The position numbers and the translations under genes were made by a program. A DNA stretch of 64,000 nucleotides, taken from NCBI RefSeq assembly GCF_009695875.1, contig NZ_VUNC01000004.1, forward strand, positions 1 to 64,000, read 5' to 3'. Origin of the DNA: Olsenella porci (GTDB taxonomy: Bacteria; Actinomycetota; Coriobacteriia; Coriobacteriales; Atopobiaceae). This document shows positions 43,901 through 52,520 of the stretch, piece by piece (within the stretch, counting starts at the first letter, position 1; each line of letters begins with the position of its first letter). The notes beneath the pieces are model-generated. The model was given only the letters and a program-made list of their open reading frames with translations, was not told the origin of the DNA and searched no databases.

Positions 43901-46900
43901 CTGGGTTCGCCTTGCTCGTGATGGTGCAGGTCACGCTGACGTTGCCGGAGTCCGACCCGGGCAGCCCCCTCACGACCGACGCAGCATACCCGTTGGGCAC
44001 GATCTGGTCGCTCGAGGCGGTGTAGGTGACCTTGTAGTACTTTCCGTCCACGCCCAGGGTGCGCGTGGTGGGAAGCTGAAGGTCCTGGGAGAGGCCCGTT
44101 CCGTCAGAGGCGATGGCATCCCCGGTGGCATAGGTGACGGTGTCGTACGAGAACCTGTCCACCGCCTGCTGGAGCTGCTCCCGCTCCTCCTGGACCTTCT
44201 CGGGGTCGGCCTTGACCGTGACCTTGAACGCTCGCTCCACGCTCACGTCTGCGGGGAGGCCGTAGTTCTCAAGCCCGCTCACCTTGGCGGTGAGGGTCAC
44301 GGCCTTGTCCGACGAGCCCCTGGTCACCTTTCCGGCGTAGTCGTCCCAGCCATACCCGTCCACGGTCACGGCCGAGTCGTCCGAGGTCCACTCAACGTTG
44401 GTCCACGAGGCGGAGCCGTTCTCGCCCGCCTTGTAGGGCAGGGTGAGCGTCCCCGTGACGCCCGACGCGTCGTCGCCGTCGGCAAAGCCCACCGAGAGCT
44501 GCTCCGCCTTCTCCTCGAGCAGGGCTCGTGCGGCCGAGAGGTCCCAGGGAATCCCAAAGCTGCCCGTTGTGTAGGTGGCCGTCTCCCCTCCCCGGGTCAG
44601 CTCGAAGGTGGCGGAGTCCACGGTGTGAAGCAAGTTGTAGGCGTAGCGGCCCACGACGTCGGGGTCGCCCGAGTAGTAGGTAATCGTGCCGTTACTCTCC
44701 GACGAGGTGGAGAGCCCCACGGTGGCGTTGGGGTTGGTGGACGAGAAGGTGGCTGAGACGAGCCTCACGCTCAGCCCCGTGGTGTCAAACCCCGTTGCCG
44801 CGAGCTCGGCGAGGAGCATGTCGTCGACGTTGGTGTCGATGCCGTAGGTGGGGTTGGGCTTCCAGCCGGACGTCCCCTCGTTGGCAAGGATCGCAGCAGC
44901 GCCCTCGAGGGACGAGGCGGAGACCGCCTTGGAGGAGAGGGTCGCAGACGCGGAGCTGGTGCCGCTCGTGGCGACGACGGCGACCCACTTGCCGGCGGCC
45001 TCGGCAGGGACCACGAGCGTTGCCGACGTCTGTCCCTTGAGCGGGGTCCACTGGTCCGCCGGCGCGTCCTCGGAGTCCGCGACGTACCACTGGAGCGAGA
45101 CACCCTCCCTGCCCGTGACCTCCTTGCGAGACCCCGCAAGGTCCAAAGCGTAGGCGGAGGCGCTCACCACGTCACCCGTCAAGACCGCTGTGCCGGAGTG
45201 GCTCAGGGTAACACGGTCCAGCTTGTACTCGCCCTTGGGGGAGACCCTCACCTTCTCACTTGTGGCCGGGCTCATCAGAGCCGATGCGGTCACCCACACG
45301 AGCTTGCCGGAGAGCGCCGCAGTGGGGACGAGCGCCCCGTCCTCCCTGACGCCATCGGATGGCGTGAGGGCACGCTGGTTGGACCCGTCCGCGTCGCTCG
45401 CATACCACGTGTAGGTGAGCCTGGCATCGGAGGGAACGTCCGTCTCGTATGAGGAATACGTCCCCTGAACCTCGTACCTTGCCTGTGGGGTGATGGTGTC
45501 GCCGACCTTGGCGTTGACATCCGAGGAGGACAGCGCCACGCTGCTGAGGTCGTAGCCCCCGTCGGGCGAGACGGGCCCCACCGGGTCCACCGCCGTGGTG
45601 CCGTAGTACCCCTTGACGCTCGTGCTCACCACGCTGCCGTCGCTCACGGCCCTCACGCGCAGGTAGCACCCAACAAGCGAGACAGTCTGGCCTCCCACCG
45701 TGATGCTCTGGGGGACCGTGTAGGTCTGCGACGTGGCACCCGGGATGTCGCTGAACGCGTAGTCGCTCGTGGTCTTGGTCCGGCTGTACTGCCACTGGTA
45801 GGTGACCTTGTCGCCGCTCGCGACCGTCGCGTACGAGCTCTTGTAGGCGGTGGCGGTGAGGGTGGAGCCAATTTTGGCGGAGCCCGACACGCTCACGTGG
45901 TGGAGCCAGACCGAGCCCGCCTCCCTCACGGGGCCGGCAGCGGTGGTGGACGACACGCCGCCGGTGCCGCCATCGGCCACCGCATACACGTACTTGCCCA
46001 GGAAGGAATCATCGGAGGCGGGAATCTGGAATGTGCGACCGGTGGCACCCTCGATCTTGGTCCCACCGTAGGCATAAGGGGACGACGTCACGTACCACGA
46101 CCATGCGACCCCCTGCGAGTCGCTCACATCGGTGCCCGACGCCTTCGCCGTTGCCGTGACCGTCTCGCCCGGCTGGACCTGACCCGTTCGGTCGAGCGAC
46201 ACGCTGGTGACCGCAACCGCCCCGGCTGCCGTCACCGGGTTGCGCGACCTGGTGACCTTGGTGCTGGTGCCCGCCACGTCACTCACCTTGCAGCGCACGT
46301 ACCTGCCCGCATAGCCGGCAAGCGAGAGGGACTGCGAGGTCGCGCCCGCAATGTCCTCCCACGTGGAGTTATCGCTGGAGACCTGCCACTGAAACGCGAG
46401 GAGCGAGGGGTCCGCAAGAACGTACGTGGACCCGTCCTTGACGCGCCCCTGCGCCCAGAGCGTGTCGCCCTCCCCGTAGAGGGAGGTGCTGGACCCGTCC
46501 TGGGAGAGGCTCGTGGTCGCGCTGTAGATGTCGACGGGCGTGGACTTGCCGCCCTCGCCCGGGGTGGACGCAGCGGAGACGTGCGGGAGCCTCTGCGCTT
46601 GGATGGACCCGCCGGCGGAGGGCGCCCAGAGCGTGGACGAGCCTACGGTCACGCGCGCGGCGAGGTACTTGCCTGCAAGGTCCGACGTCAGAGTGATGGA
46701 CTGCGAGGTCTGCCCGGCGATGGGTGCGTAGGAGGAGACGTCCGTCGATGCCGTGTCGCACTCGAGCCACTGATACGAGGCGCTGCCGTCGTTGGCCCAG
46801 GTCTCGTAGTCGCCATCGCCGTAGTCCTCGTCCTCGACCCAGTCGTAGACGTTTGCCCAGAGGGTGGTGCCAACCGCCTGGTCGCCGTAGGCCTCGTCCG

Positions 46901-47300
46901 CCGCGCCGCCCTTGTCCTTCTGGTCTTGGATAGAGACGCAGGCCTGGGAGTCAAGGGCAGTCGCGCGTGCCGACGCGGCAGGCTCGGAGGACTTGGAGTC
47001 CGAGGAGGCGTCCTGAGCAGCGGTGGTCGAGGGGCCCTCGCTCGCACCCGCCGCACCCGCCGTGGCGGTACCCCCGTCAGTCGGAGCGGTCTCGCCCGTC
47101 TCGCCCGTCGTAGGCTGCACGGTCGACCCTGCTGACGAGCCCGCATCGGACGACTGGGATGCCTCCGTTGCCCCGTCTTGGGTCGAGAGCTCGTCGGCAA
47201 TCTCGGCGAGCGCCCTCGTGGGCACCCCGCCAAACGCCATCGCGGCAGAGAGGATGATCGCCAGCGCTCGGCTGGCGGTTGTGCATTGCTTGGGAAGCAT
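40917..47300 (-). CDS. giant surface protein with Ig-like, two DUF4430 and PQQ-type beta-propeller regions
   Basis: 2,127 residues from the ATG at 47300, chosen because GGAGGTG lies 6 bases upstream and longer frames begin inside the riboswitch. Signal peptide (ALAIILSAAMAFGGVPTRALA), low-complexity linker, about seven Ig-like modules with Y.W motifs (about 165-765; YQWLECD, FQWQVSSD, YQWQYS), atrophied Ig-like region (about 915-1150), two DUF4430 domains (about 1325-1430 and 1447-1565; GRYWQLFVNGKASDVG, WWQFYVNGTLAD), a PQQ-like propeller (about 1597-1985; PILVNGDVYVAAGSKLQVRDASTGE), a Thr/Gly/Ser linker and a C-terminal helix (LPIWPIVGMALGAIALVLALLARRRNG). Likely a surface corrinoid binder feeding the ECF transporter. 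Domain calls are by eye. Confidence 0.88.
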   Translation of the reverse strand: MLPKQCTTASRALAIILSAAMAFGGVPTRALAEIADELSTQDGATEASQSSDAGSSAGSTVQPTTGETGETAPTDGGTATAGAAGASEGPSTTAAQDASSDSKSSEPAASARATALDSQACVSIQDQKDKGGAADEAYGDQAVGTTLWANVYDWVEDEDYGDGDYETWANDGSASYQWLECDTASTDVSSYAPIAGQTSQSITLTSDLAGKYLAARVTVGSSTLWAPSAGGSIQAQRLPHVSAASTPGEGGKSTPVDIYSATTSLSQDGSSTSLYGEGDTLWAQGRVKDGSTYVLADPSLLAFQWQVSSDNSTWEDIAGATSQSLSLAGYAGRYVRCKVSDVAGTSTKVTRSRNPVTAAGAVAVTSVSLDRTGQVQPGETVTATAKASGTDVSDSQGVAWSWYVTSSPYAYGGTKIEGATGRTFQIPASDDSFLGKYVYAVADGGTGGVSSTTAAGPVREAGSVWLHHVSVSGSAKIGSTLTATAYKSSYATVASGDKVTYQWQYSRTKTTSDYAFSDIPGATSQTYTVPQSITVGGQTVSLVGCYLRVRAVSDGSVVSTSVKGYYGTTAVDPVGPVSPDGGYDLSSVALSSSDVNAKVGDTITPQARYEVQGTYSSYETDVPSDARLTYTWYASDADGSNQRALTPSDGVREDGALVPTAALSGKLVWVTASALMSPATSEKVRVSPKGEYKLDRVTLSHSGTAVLTGDVVSASAYALDLAGSRKEVTGREGVSLQWYVADSEDAPADQWTPLKGQTSATLVVPAEAAGKWVAVVATSGTSSASATLSSKAVSASSLEGAAAILANEGTSGWKPNPTYGIDTNVDDMLLAELAATGFDTTGLSVRLVSATFSSTNPNATVGLSTSSESNGTITYYSGDPDVVGRYAYNLLHTVDSATFELTRGGETATYTTGSFGIPWDLSAARALLEEKAEQLSVGFADGDDASGVTGTLTLPYKAGENGSASWTNVEWTSDDSAVTVDGYGWDDYAGKVTRGSSDKAVTLTAKVSGLENYGLPADVSVERAFKVTVKADPEKVQEEREQLQQAVDRFSYDTVTYATGDAIASDGTGLSQDLQLPTTRTLGVDGKYYKVTYTASSDQIVPNGYAASVVRGLPGSDSGNVSVTCTITSKANPEITASKTLDFTVAPLASSDVDDALALMARVKAAYKDALLNGQAEPVSQNLSTFYGAYLDDDGNLVWARSSAEMASHEGIVLEELPGYDSMGSADQARTFKPSDTSLLENEDLKLAWNVDPSDYLGRHHDQPTYNKSVTVTSVVSDSRYKALAERYADDPTWGAKLSQLVNQTVSATVSVAGTTGEDEPVPTAKVTATVIGRDAFGKPEVWASTATYNVEQGTSAATLSERLFSASGLTVSSSQTQYGYYLQSISSPSTGTPYGYDAATGRYWQLFVNGKASDVGADGVSLSDGDSVTWYYSSWGEALPSQDEDNVTATVRIVGPNAAGDPVNWVPSTEVSVPEGTTAAQLTKTILERSGMTCDDGMYTISAAGGSTLPNGGTSLSYSQDGQGKWSWWQFYVNGTLADTMAANYVVKPGDSITWSFGTMGSSVPSGDVQVYPDAKLPGWSSEWPGYKGAGQAGTTSANTPTTGSKLAWQQSLIGSSMMTLMSDPILVNGDVYVAAGSKLQVRDASTGELRSTADLAANVESTCRLVYADGLVIVPLHGGRLQALAADSLKTVWVTDALPDSVTAAGDGVAQQPISTLTVSGGYVYFGTAAATFSGGTVGGYLGCVNVRTGAVRWMAGNSGTGYYWSGVAVSGGSALVADDSGTLWLRDSSTGEVRASLSLGTGSRAGVVTSADGATAYVVTTDGVLHRVAVGQDGTLAETGSIRFCDYSTSTPTLVDGRIYVGGGNGPQSSRTGGMYVIDASTLRVVASATKLGTGATMSGDSKSAPLVSTTADGTYVYFTCNGKPGGVYVYKVGDSAASLLYLPDQERQQYTMSSVVAAADGSLYYTNDSGYLFKILTGSTLPEQPEPQAPPKPSGGGSTSGGTTGGSTSPKASGSTKGTAPGTSGASASRDTAGISARSGVPTTSTQVQGRALSLLDGVESSTLAGEQRITTTVTDKPASQGSDNESASPARTLPIWPIVGMALGAIALVLALLARRRNGRED

Positions 47301-47331
47301 GTCCCGCACCTCCGGTCCCATCGGACACAAA

Positions 47332-47485
47332 GAGGGCAGGCAGGATTGGAAGCCAGGAAGGCAACCCATCTGCGGGGGTGGCGCTACGCACCTCTCCCCT
47401 GCAACCTCGGAACACAGTTTCCGCTGATCCGGAGTAGAACCGGAATCCTTTTACCTAGGCATGACAGCTGTTGGACCGTGCCCTC
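47332..47485 (-). promoter_or_regulatory. cobalamin-type riboswitch
   Basis: Minus-strand leader between a -10 box and the giant protein gene. Closing stem GAGGGCA (47485 side) with TGCCCTC (47332 side). Inside: ACGGTCC, AAAAGGATTCCGGTT, CTACTCCGG, CAGCGGAAACTGTG (compare the family's GGUG-AA-UCC and CCCGC-ACUGUG core), a GCCACC ... GGGTTGCC arm and CTGCCTGCC at the B12-box position. A GTCC/GGAC hairpin then abuts the GGAGG ribosome site. Several core positions differ from consensus, so this is a variant or needs a covariance check. It would repress translation when cobalamin is plentiful. Confidence 0.65.
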
Positions 47486-47506
47486 AGAGTCTGTTCAGTT
47501 GCATGC

Positions 47507-47512
47507 ATTCTA
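47507..47512 (-). promoter_or_regulatory. -10 box (TAGAAT) of the cobalamin operon
   Basis: TAGAAT on the minus strand; transcription from about 47500 would begin just before the riboswitch closing stem. No good -35 at the expected distance. The remaining bases to 47662 hold no gene; hairpin GCGCCA/TGGCGC (47578-47591) may end the lgt transcript. Confidence 0.45.
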
Positions 47513-47662
47513 GCAGCAGGAAAAATGACCAGCGGGCGAAAAGGATTGACAAACTCGATATCGCACGAATGAAGTGGCGCCACCGTTGGCGCGAGTGGAC
47601 CCAAAGCCCACACAGGCGAGAGGGGCGCCCCCTCGGACGGGACGACTTGGCTCCCCCTGGGC

Positions 47663-48502
47663 CTACCCCCGCGCGGACTCCAGATGCCCCACCTGCGGCC
47701 GGTCCAGTCTGTGCGCCCATACCACGAGGACCACGCCCAGGATGGCGAGGGGAACCGATAGGCACTGCCCCATGGTGAGCCAGCCCGTGCCAAGCAGGTA
47801 GCCCAGCTGGCTGTCGGGCATGCGCACGAATTCAATCAGGAAGCGGAAGCAACCGTACAGCGCCAGGAAGGTACCGAGGAAGGTGCCCTGCGGCCGGGGC
47901 GGGACGCGACGCGAGAGCGCGTACAGCACGACGAAGATCACGATGCCCTCGAGGATGGCCTCGTAGAGCTGGGAGGGATGGCGATACACGTAGCCGCCGC
48001 CCGTGTTGGAGAACATGACGCCCCAGGGGAGGTCGGTCGGCTTGCCCCACAGCTCGCCGTTGATGAAGTTGGCGCAGCGGCCAAAGAACAGGCCGATGGG
48101 GGCGCCGATGACCGCGAGGTCGCACACCGTGGGGATGGAGATCCGCATCTGCCGGCACACGAGGGCGCCGCCCACGATGGCGCCCACCAGCCCGCCATGA
48201 AAGCTCATGCCGCCCTCGTTGAACGCGAGGATCTTGATGGGGTTGGCCAGGTAGTATCCAGCGCCGTAGAACAGGACGTACCCCAGGCGCGCGCCCACGA
48301 TGACCCCGAAGGCGACACCCACCACGATGTTGAGGACCTCGTCCGACGTGAGCCCCAGGCGCCAGCGCCGCGAGGTGCGCATCATCACGAGCCCCGCGCA
48401 CACGAACCCCGCGAGGTACGCGAGCCCGTACCAGCGGACTGTGAGCGGCCCAAGCGCAAACGCGACCGGGTTGGTGGCATGGTAGATGGTGTCAAGCCAC
48501 AT
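47663..48502 (-). CDS. lgt: prolipoprotein diacylglyceryl transferase
   Basis: 279 residues, seven helices. Lgt signatures: RWYGLAYLAGF, GARLGYVLFYG, EGGMSFHGGLVGA and the family fingerprint GRCANFINGELWGKPTDLPWGV; also YRHPSQLYEAILEG. Transfers diacylglyceryl from phosphatidylglycerol to the lipobox Cys of prolipoproteins in the membrane. ATG at 48502 has GGAGGGC 5 bases upstream. Confidence 0.96.
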   Translation of the reverse strand: MWLDTIYHATNPVAFALGPLTVRWYGLAYLAGFVCAGLVMMRTSRRWRLGLTSDEVLNIVVGVAFGVIVGARLGYVLFYGAGYYLANPIKILAFNEGGMSFHGGLVGAIVGGALVCRQMRISIPTVCDLAVIGAPIGLFFGRCANFINGELWGKPTDLPWGVMFSNTGGGYVYRHPSQLYEAILEGIVIFVVLYALSRRVPPRPQGTFLGTFLALYGCFRFLIEFVRMPDSQLGYLLGTGWLTMGQCLSVPLAILGVVLVVWAHRLDRPQVGHLESARG

Positions 48503-48553
48503 GGGCCCTCCAAGCGCTCGATGTGCTCCGCCCCGAAACCGTTCCAGAGCGGA

Positions 48554-48581
48554 GGGGCGAGGGAACCGCTCCCCTCGCCCC
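48554..48581. terminator. hairpin downstream of the NifU-like gene
   Basis: GGGGCGAGGG (48554-48563), 8-base loop, CCCTCGCCCC (48572-48581). It lies 23 bases past the NifU-like stop on the minus strand; no U-run follows. Confidence 0.5.
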
Positions 48582-48603
48582 ATACCGTACTACTGCGTAC
48601 TCC

Positions 48604-48909
48604 CTACCAAGCCATTGCCGGCTGGACCTTGGTGACACCGGGGACGTGCTCCTTGAGGATGCGCTCGATCCCCTCGCTCATGTCGTAGGTCGAGAGCGGG
48701 CAGCCTGCGCAAGCGCCCTGCATCTCGAGGGTGACCACGCCGTCGTCGTCACAGCTCACGAGCACCACGTCGCCGCCGTCCGCCTGGAGGCTCTGGCGAA
48801 TGACGTCAATGGTCGCCTCGAGGAGCTCCCTGTTGACCTTGGGGGCCTGACCCTCTGCCGCACCCGTGGCCTCGGCCGTGGGCTCCGTGCTCTCCTGGTT
48901 CTCTGCCAT
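48604..48909 (-). CDS. NifU-like Fe-S scaffold protein (NFU domain)
   Basis: 101 residues. A short polar N-terminus precedes the NFU domain: LLEATIDVIRQSLQADGGDVVLVSCDDDGVVTLEMQGACAGCPLSTYDMSEGIERILKEHVPGVTKVQ, with the cluster-binding CxxC as CAGC. Assembles or carries Fe-S clusters in the cytoplasm. Stand-alone NFU proteins of this size are common. The ATG at 48909 is preceded by GGAGAGGAC. Confidence 0.92.
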   Translation of the reverse strand: MAENQESTEPTAEATGAAEGQAPKVNRELLEATIDVIRQSLQADGGDVVLVSCDDDGVVTLEMQGACAGCPLSTYDMSEGIERILKEHVPGVTKVQPAMAW

Positions 48910-49033
48910 GTGAGTGTCCTCTCCACCGCGGTGGAAATCCCACCGCCATTGTTGCAATTGAATCTGATGGTACCCGTTTGCCGACGCGATTTGCCCGTGG
49001 CGGAAAATCCGACGCAGGGAAGACGCGACTTCC

Positions 49034-51574
49034 CTATCCGATCCCCGAGAACAGATGGCCGGAGGTCGCCCCCGCCATGCACGGGGCGGGTTTCCTCCCG
49101 CTCAGCGCCGCCTGGGCGGCACGGGCCACCCGCGCACAGGCAAACTCAGCCTCGTGCGGTGTCAGCAGCGTGCAGTCCGCCATGAGGCGAGAGACGCCCG
49201 CCGACACGAGCTCCGCTGCCTGCGGCGTGGCATCGAGCGGGTACGCGGCGTAGATCCTGCTTCGAGCCTGGAGGTCGGTGCGCACCGGCAGCAGCTTGCC
49301 GTCGCGGTCCCTGAGCGAGTTCCTCCCCCTCCTGAGTGCGCACCTCGCGCAGTCGTGGATGCAGCGGTCGGCGACCTTGAGCACGCAATGCTCGCTGGTC
49401 ATGGCACGATTCCTCCCCAGGACCATGAGCCCAACGGGGACCGATGCGGCGCGGCCGAGGGCGAGGCACTCCTCCAGCGTGAGCTCGGGGGACAGCCAGA
49501 GCCCGCGGGCGCCGGCACGCTCCAGGGCAACGAGGCACGACTCGTTGTGGACCGGGATGCAGGGCCTGACCTCGGGAAGCGCACCCCTCTCCGCGGCAAG
49601 CGCCAGCTCGGAGACGTTGCCCACCCCGCACGGCCTGCGCTTCTCCACGAGGGGGTCAATGCGGTCGTGGTCGCACTCGCGGCACACCTCGTCCAGCCAG
49701 GGGATGACGTCCACGCCCTCCGGCCAGCTCGCTCCCCGAAGGCGCGCCTCCTCCAGGGCACCGTCGGTCGCATACAGCCTGGTTGCACCGCCTGCGAGCG
49801 CCGCCGCCGCAACCTCGGGCGTGGGGACCAGGGCGCAGACCTCCGCCGCGGGCGTGCCCTCGGGGCGCACCCCCGCCGGGGCAATTCCGGCACCGCTCCG
49901 GACGTTGGCGAGTTCGAGCGCCAGGTCGGGGAGGTCGGGGACCCTCGCGAGCGACCCCTCGCGCCCCGAGTACGGCGCGAGGAGCCTCTCCTCCAGAAGC
50001 TCGCACGCCTGCGCCCTCAGCCGGTGCACGACGGAGAAGCCCATGCCGCAGCCCTCGTCCATCCTCACGTCGACCGCGGCGGGCACGAAGGGCGTCCCGC
50101 CCATGCGCCCCACGTGCTCCACGAGCTCGTCGCGCGTGAGGGCCTTGGTGCGGGCGGGCTCCACCACGGGCCCCTCCGCGCTTGCCTCCGCCGCGCCGTC
50201 AACGCAGGAGAGGGATACGACGAGGGGCTGCCCCAGGCGGCAGGTGACGCTCACGTTCACCGCGCGCTTGTAGCGCTCGTCGCCGGACGAGACGCGAGCG
50301 GCCTCGTCCATGGCGCGCTTGGAGCGGATCACACGAACCGGGTTCCCCGGCCTCATGGGGCGGACGGTCTTGCAGGTGATGGTCGCGCCAGCCGGCGCGT
50401 CCGCCGGGGCATGCGTGGTGAGGAACTGCGACGGGTCGTCGACGGGACGGATCTCGAGGAGGTCGCCCTCCCCCACGTGGCGGTCGAGCCGAACGTCCAC
50501 CTCGGCGACGGTCTTGGACCTGAACCGCTCGCGGCCGCCGTTGGAGCCGCCCCTGCGCACCCTGGTGCCGCCGAGGTCGCGGGACGCCACCACGCTGCCC
50601 ACGAGCTCTCCCCTGTTGTTGGAGCGCTCGTAGCTCATCATGTCGTCGTCCGCGCGATGGTCCAGGTAGCTGTTGGTGAAGTCGCGGTTAAAGGCGCGGC
50701 GGAGCATCTCGTGCCGGCGGTCGTCGTCAGGGGCCGAGGGGGTCCGTCCCGCCGCAAGGTCGTCGAGGGCTCCACGGTAGGCGGAGATGACCGAGTACAC
50801 GTAGTCCGGGGCCTTCATCCTGCCCTCGACCTTGAGCGAGCCAAGCCCCGCCCTGGTGAGACGCTCCACGTCGTCGATGGTGCAGAAGTCCTTGGGACAG
50901 AGGGGGCGCCCCCTTCCCGGGGCCGAGATGACCTTGCCGTCACCGTCCACCAGGTCGAAGGGGAGCCGGCACGGCTGCGCGCAGAGGCCCCTGTTCGCGG
51001 ATCGGCCGCCTGCAAGCGAGCTCATCATGCACACGCCGGAGTAGCAGAAGCACAGGGCGCCGTGGCCAAAGCCCTCCAGCTCCACGCCCTCCTGAGAGAT
51101 GCGTGCGATCTCGTCCACGCTGAGCTCGCGCGACAGGGTCACGCGCTCCACGCCAAGGTCCCGGCACCACGCGACCCCACGCGCATCATGAACGTTTGCC
51201 TGGGTAGAGACGTGGCACTCCATCTGGGGGAAGCGCCGACGGACCTCGTCGAGCAAACCCCAGTCCTGGATGATGAAGGCATCTGCCCCCAGCGTCCACG
51301 CCTTGCGGATGAGGGAGAGGGCGCGGGGCATCTCGTCGGTCCTCACCACCACGTTCACAGTCACGTACACGCGCGCCCCAGCCAGGTGCGCGGAGCGGCA
51401 GGCGGCCTCGAAGGTCTCGTAGGTGAAGTTGTGCGCTCCGCGACGGGCGTTGAAGTCGTGCCCCAACGCACAGTAGATGGCGTCGGCGCCACCCGCGAGG
51501 GCTGCGTTGAACGGCTCGGGCCCGCCCGCAGGGGCAAGAAGCTCCGGAACGCTATGCGTGTCTCTAAATGCCAA
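49034..51574 (-). CDS. peptidase U32 family protein
   Basis: 846 residues. N-terminal U32 TIM-barrel (ELLAPAGGPEPFNAALAGGADAIYCAL) with the signature ELEGFGHGALCFCYSGVCMMSSLAGGRSANRGLCAQPCR, including the cysteine set expected for a 4Fe-4S cluster; a middle beta region (DUF3656-like, about 340-480) and a C-terminal half with further U32-like motifs (KVADRCIHDCARCALRRGRNSLRDRDG). Relatives include RlhA (23S rRNA C2501 hydroxylation) and UbiU-type hydroxylases; the substrate here is not predictable. TTG start at 51574. Confidence 0.9.
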   Translation of the reverse strand: MAFRDTHSVPELLAPAGGPEPFNAALAGGADAIYCALGHDFNARRGAHNFTYETFEAACRSAHLAGARVYVTVNVVVRTDEMPRALSLIRKAWTLGADAFIIQDWGLLDEVRRRFPQMECHVSTQANVHDARGVAWCRDLGVERVTLSRELSVDEIARISQEGVELEGFGHGALCFCYSGVCMMSSLAGGRSANRGLCAQPCRLPFDLVDGDGKVISAPGRGRPLCPKDFCTIDDVERLTRAGLGSLKVEGRMKAPDYVYSVISAYRGALDDLAAGRTPSAPDDDRRHEMLRRAFNRDFTNSYLDHRADDDMMSYERSNNRGELVGSVVASRDLGGTRVRRGGSNGGRERFRSKTVAEVDVRLDRHVGEGDLLEIRPVDDPSQFLTTHAPADAPAGATITCKTVRPMRPGNPVRVIRSKRAMDEAARVSSGDERYKRAVNVSVTCRLGQPLVVSLSCVDGAAEASAEGPVVEPARTKALTRDELVEHVGRMGGTPFVPAAVDVRMDEGCGMGFSVVHRLRAQACELLEERLLAPYSGREGSLARVPDLPDLALELANVRSGAGIAPAGVRPEGTPAAEVCALVPTPEVAAAALAGGATRLYATDGALEEARLRGASWPEGVDVIPWLDEVCRECDHDRIDPLVEKRRPCGVGNVSELALAAERGALPEVRPCIPVHNESCLVALERAGARGLWLSPELTLEECLALGRAASVPVGLMVLGRNRAMTSEHCVLKVADRCIHDCARCALRRGRNSLRDRDGKLLPVRTDLQARSRIYAAYPLDATPQAAELVSAGVSRLMADCTLLTPHEAEFACARVARAAQAALSGRKPAPCMAGATSGHLFSGIG

Positions 51575-51595
51575 GGTGATGAGTCTCCCAAAAGT

Positions 51596-51614
51596 GGGGC
51601 GTCACTTCCGCCCC
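51596..51614 (-). other. hairpin followed by TTTT in the U32 gene leader
   Basis: On the minus strand GGGGCG (51614 side), 7-base loop, CGCCCC, then ACTTTTGG, ending about 20 bases before the U32 start codon. Could be an attenuator or incidental. Confidence 0.3.
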
Positions 51615-51788
51615 TCCCGATGCATGTGACCCTGCAAGTCTATCGTGACGGAGATGCAGGGAACGCACACGCCCAAAGCAACGCAAAAACAAACCAGCCT
51701 GCCCCGTCCCGACGGAACACTCGCATAGCATCGATTGGGAATACCGTTCGACGCGACGCCCAGACGATGCAACCAGGGGAAGGGGCAC

Positions 51789-52505
51789 ATGCGATACAGC
51801 CTGGGGGCACCTCGGGAGGCGGTGCCCGCGACACGAACGGGTCAGGTGAAGCGCACCGCGGAACACGTGGCGCCCCTGGTGCTCTGCGTGATCATTCCCG
51901 CCTACGACGAGGAGGAGGCCCTCCCCGCAACCGCCCCATCCTCCTGGACGAGCTGCGCTCGATGATCGAGGGTGACCTGGTGAGCAACGAGAGCCGCATC
52001 CTCTATGCGGACGACGGGAGCTGCGACGCAACATGGCAGGTCACCGTGGCGCTTGCCTCCCGGGACCTCCACTTCGCGGACATCCAGCAGAGCCGAAACC
52101 GTGAGCATCAGGCTGCGGTCGTCGCAGGCCTCGTGGAGGCGAGGGCGTTCGCCGACGTCGCAATCAGCGCCGACTGCGACGGCTAGGACGATATCCATGC
52201 CATGACTGCCATGGTCGAGCGCTATCGCGAGGGCTACGGCGTGGTCTATGGGGTCCGGAGCTCGCGCACAACCGACACGGCGTTCAAGCGCGGGACGGCC
52301 AAGCACTACTACTACCGCCTGCTCCAGGGGATGGGCGAGCACCACGTGCATCATCTGCTTCGTAGGTGGCGTCCAGCTGGTGAGCCTGGAGATTGTCGGC
52401 GAGTACGTGGGCAAAAGACCTACCTCGAGGCAAAGCGCCGCCCCGTCTACATCATCTCGTGCGTGGTGGGCGACGTTCCCGACTCGATCGAGGGCGTCTG
52501 GGGAC
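51789..52505 (+). pseudogene. GtrB-type glycosyltransferase family 2, multiply disrupted
   Basis: Begins at an ATG (51789) with AGGGGAAGGGG upstream: VAPLVLCVIIPAYDEEEALP, then frameshift into LLDELRSMIEGDLVSNESRILYADDGSCDATW ... VVAGLVEARAFADVAISADCDG, a TAG where Gln is expected, DDIHAMTAMVERYREGYGVVYGVRSSRTTDTAFKRGTAKHYYYRLLQG, then a jump (about 140 residues missing) to WASTTCIICFVGGVQLVSLEIVGEYVGK in another frame, and one more shift to TYLEAKRRPVYIIS. Intact relatives transfer a sugar to polyprenyl phosphate. At least three shifts, one nonsense codon and a deletion make it dead. Confidence 0.85.
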
Positions 52506-52520
52506 TGGGTACCGAATGCC

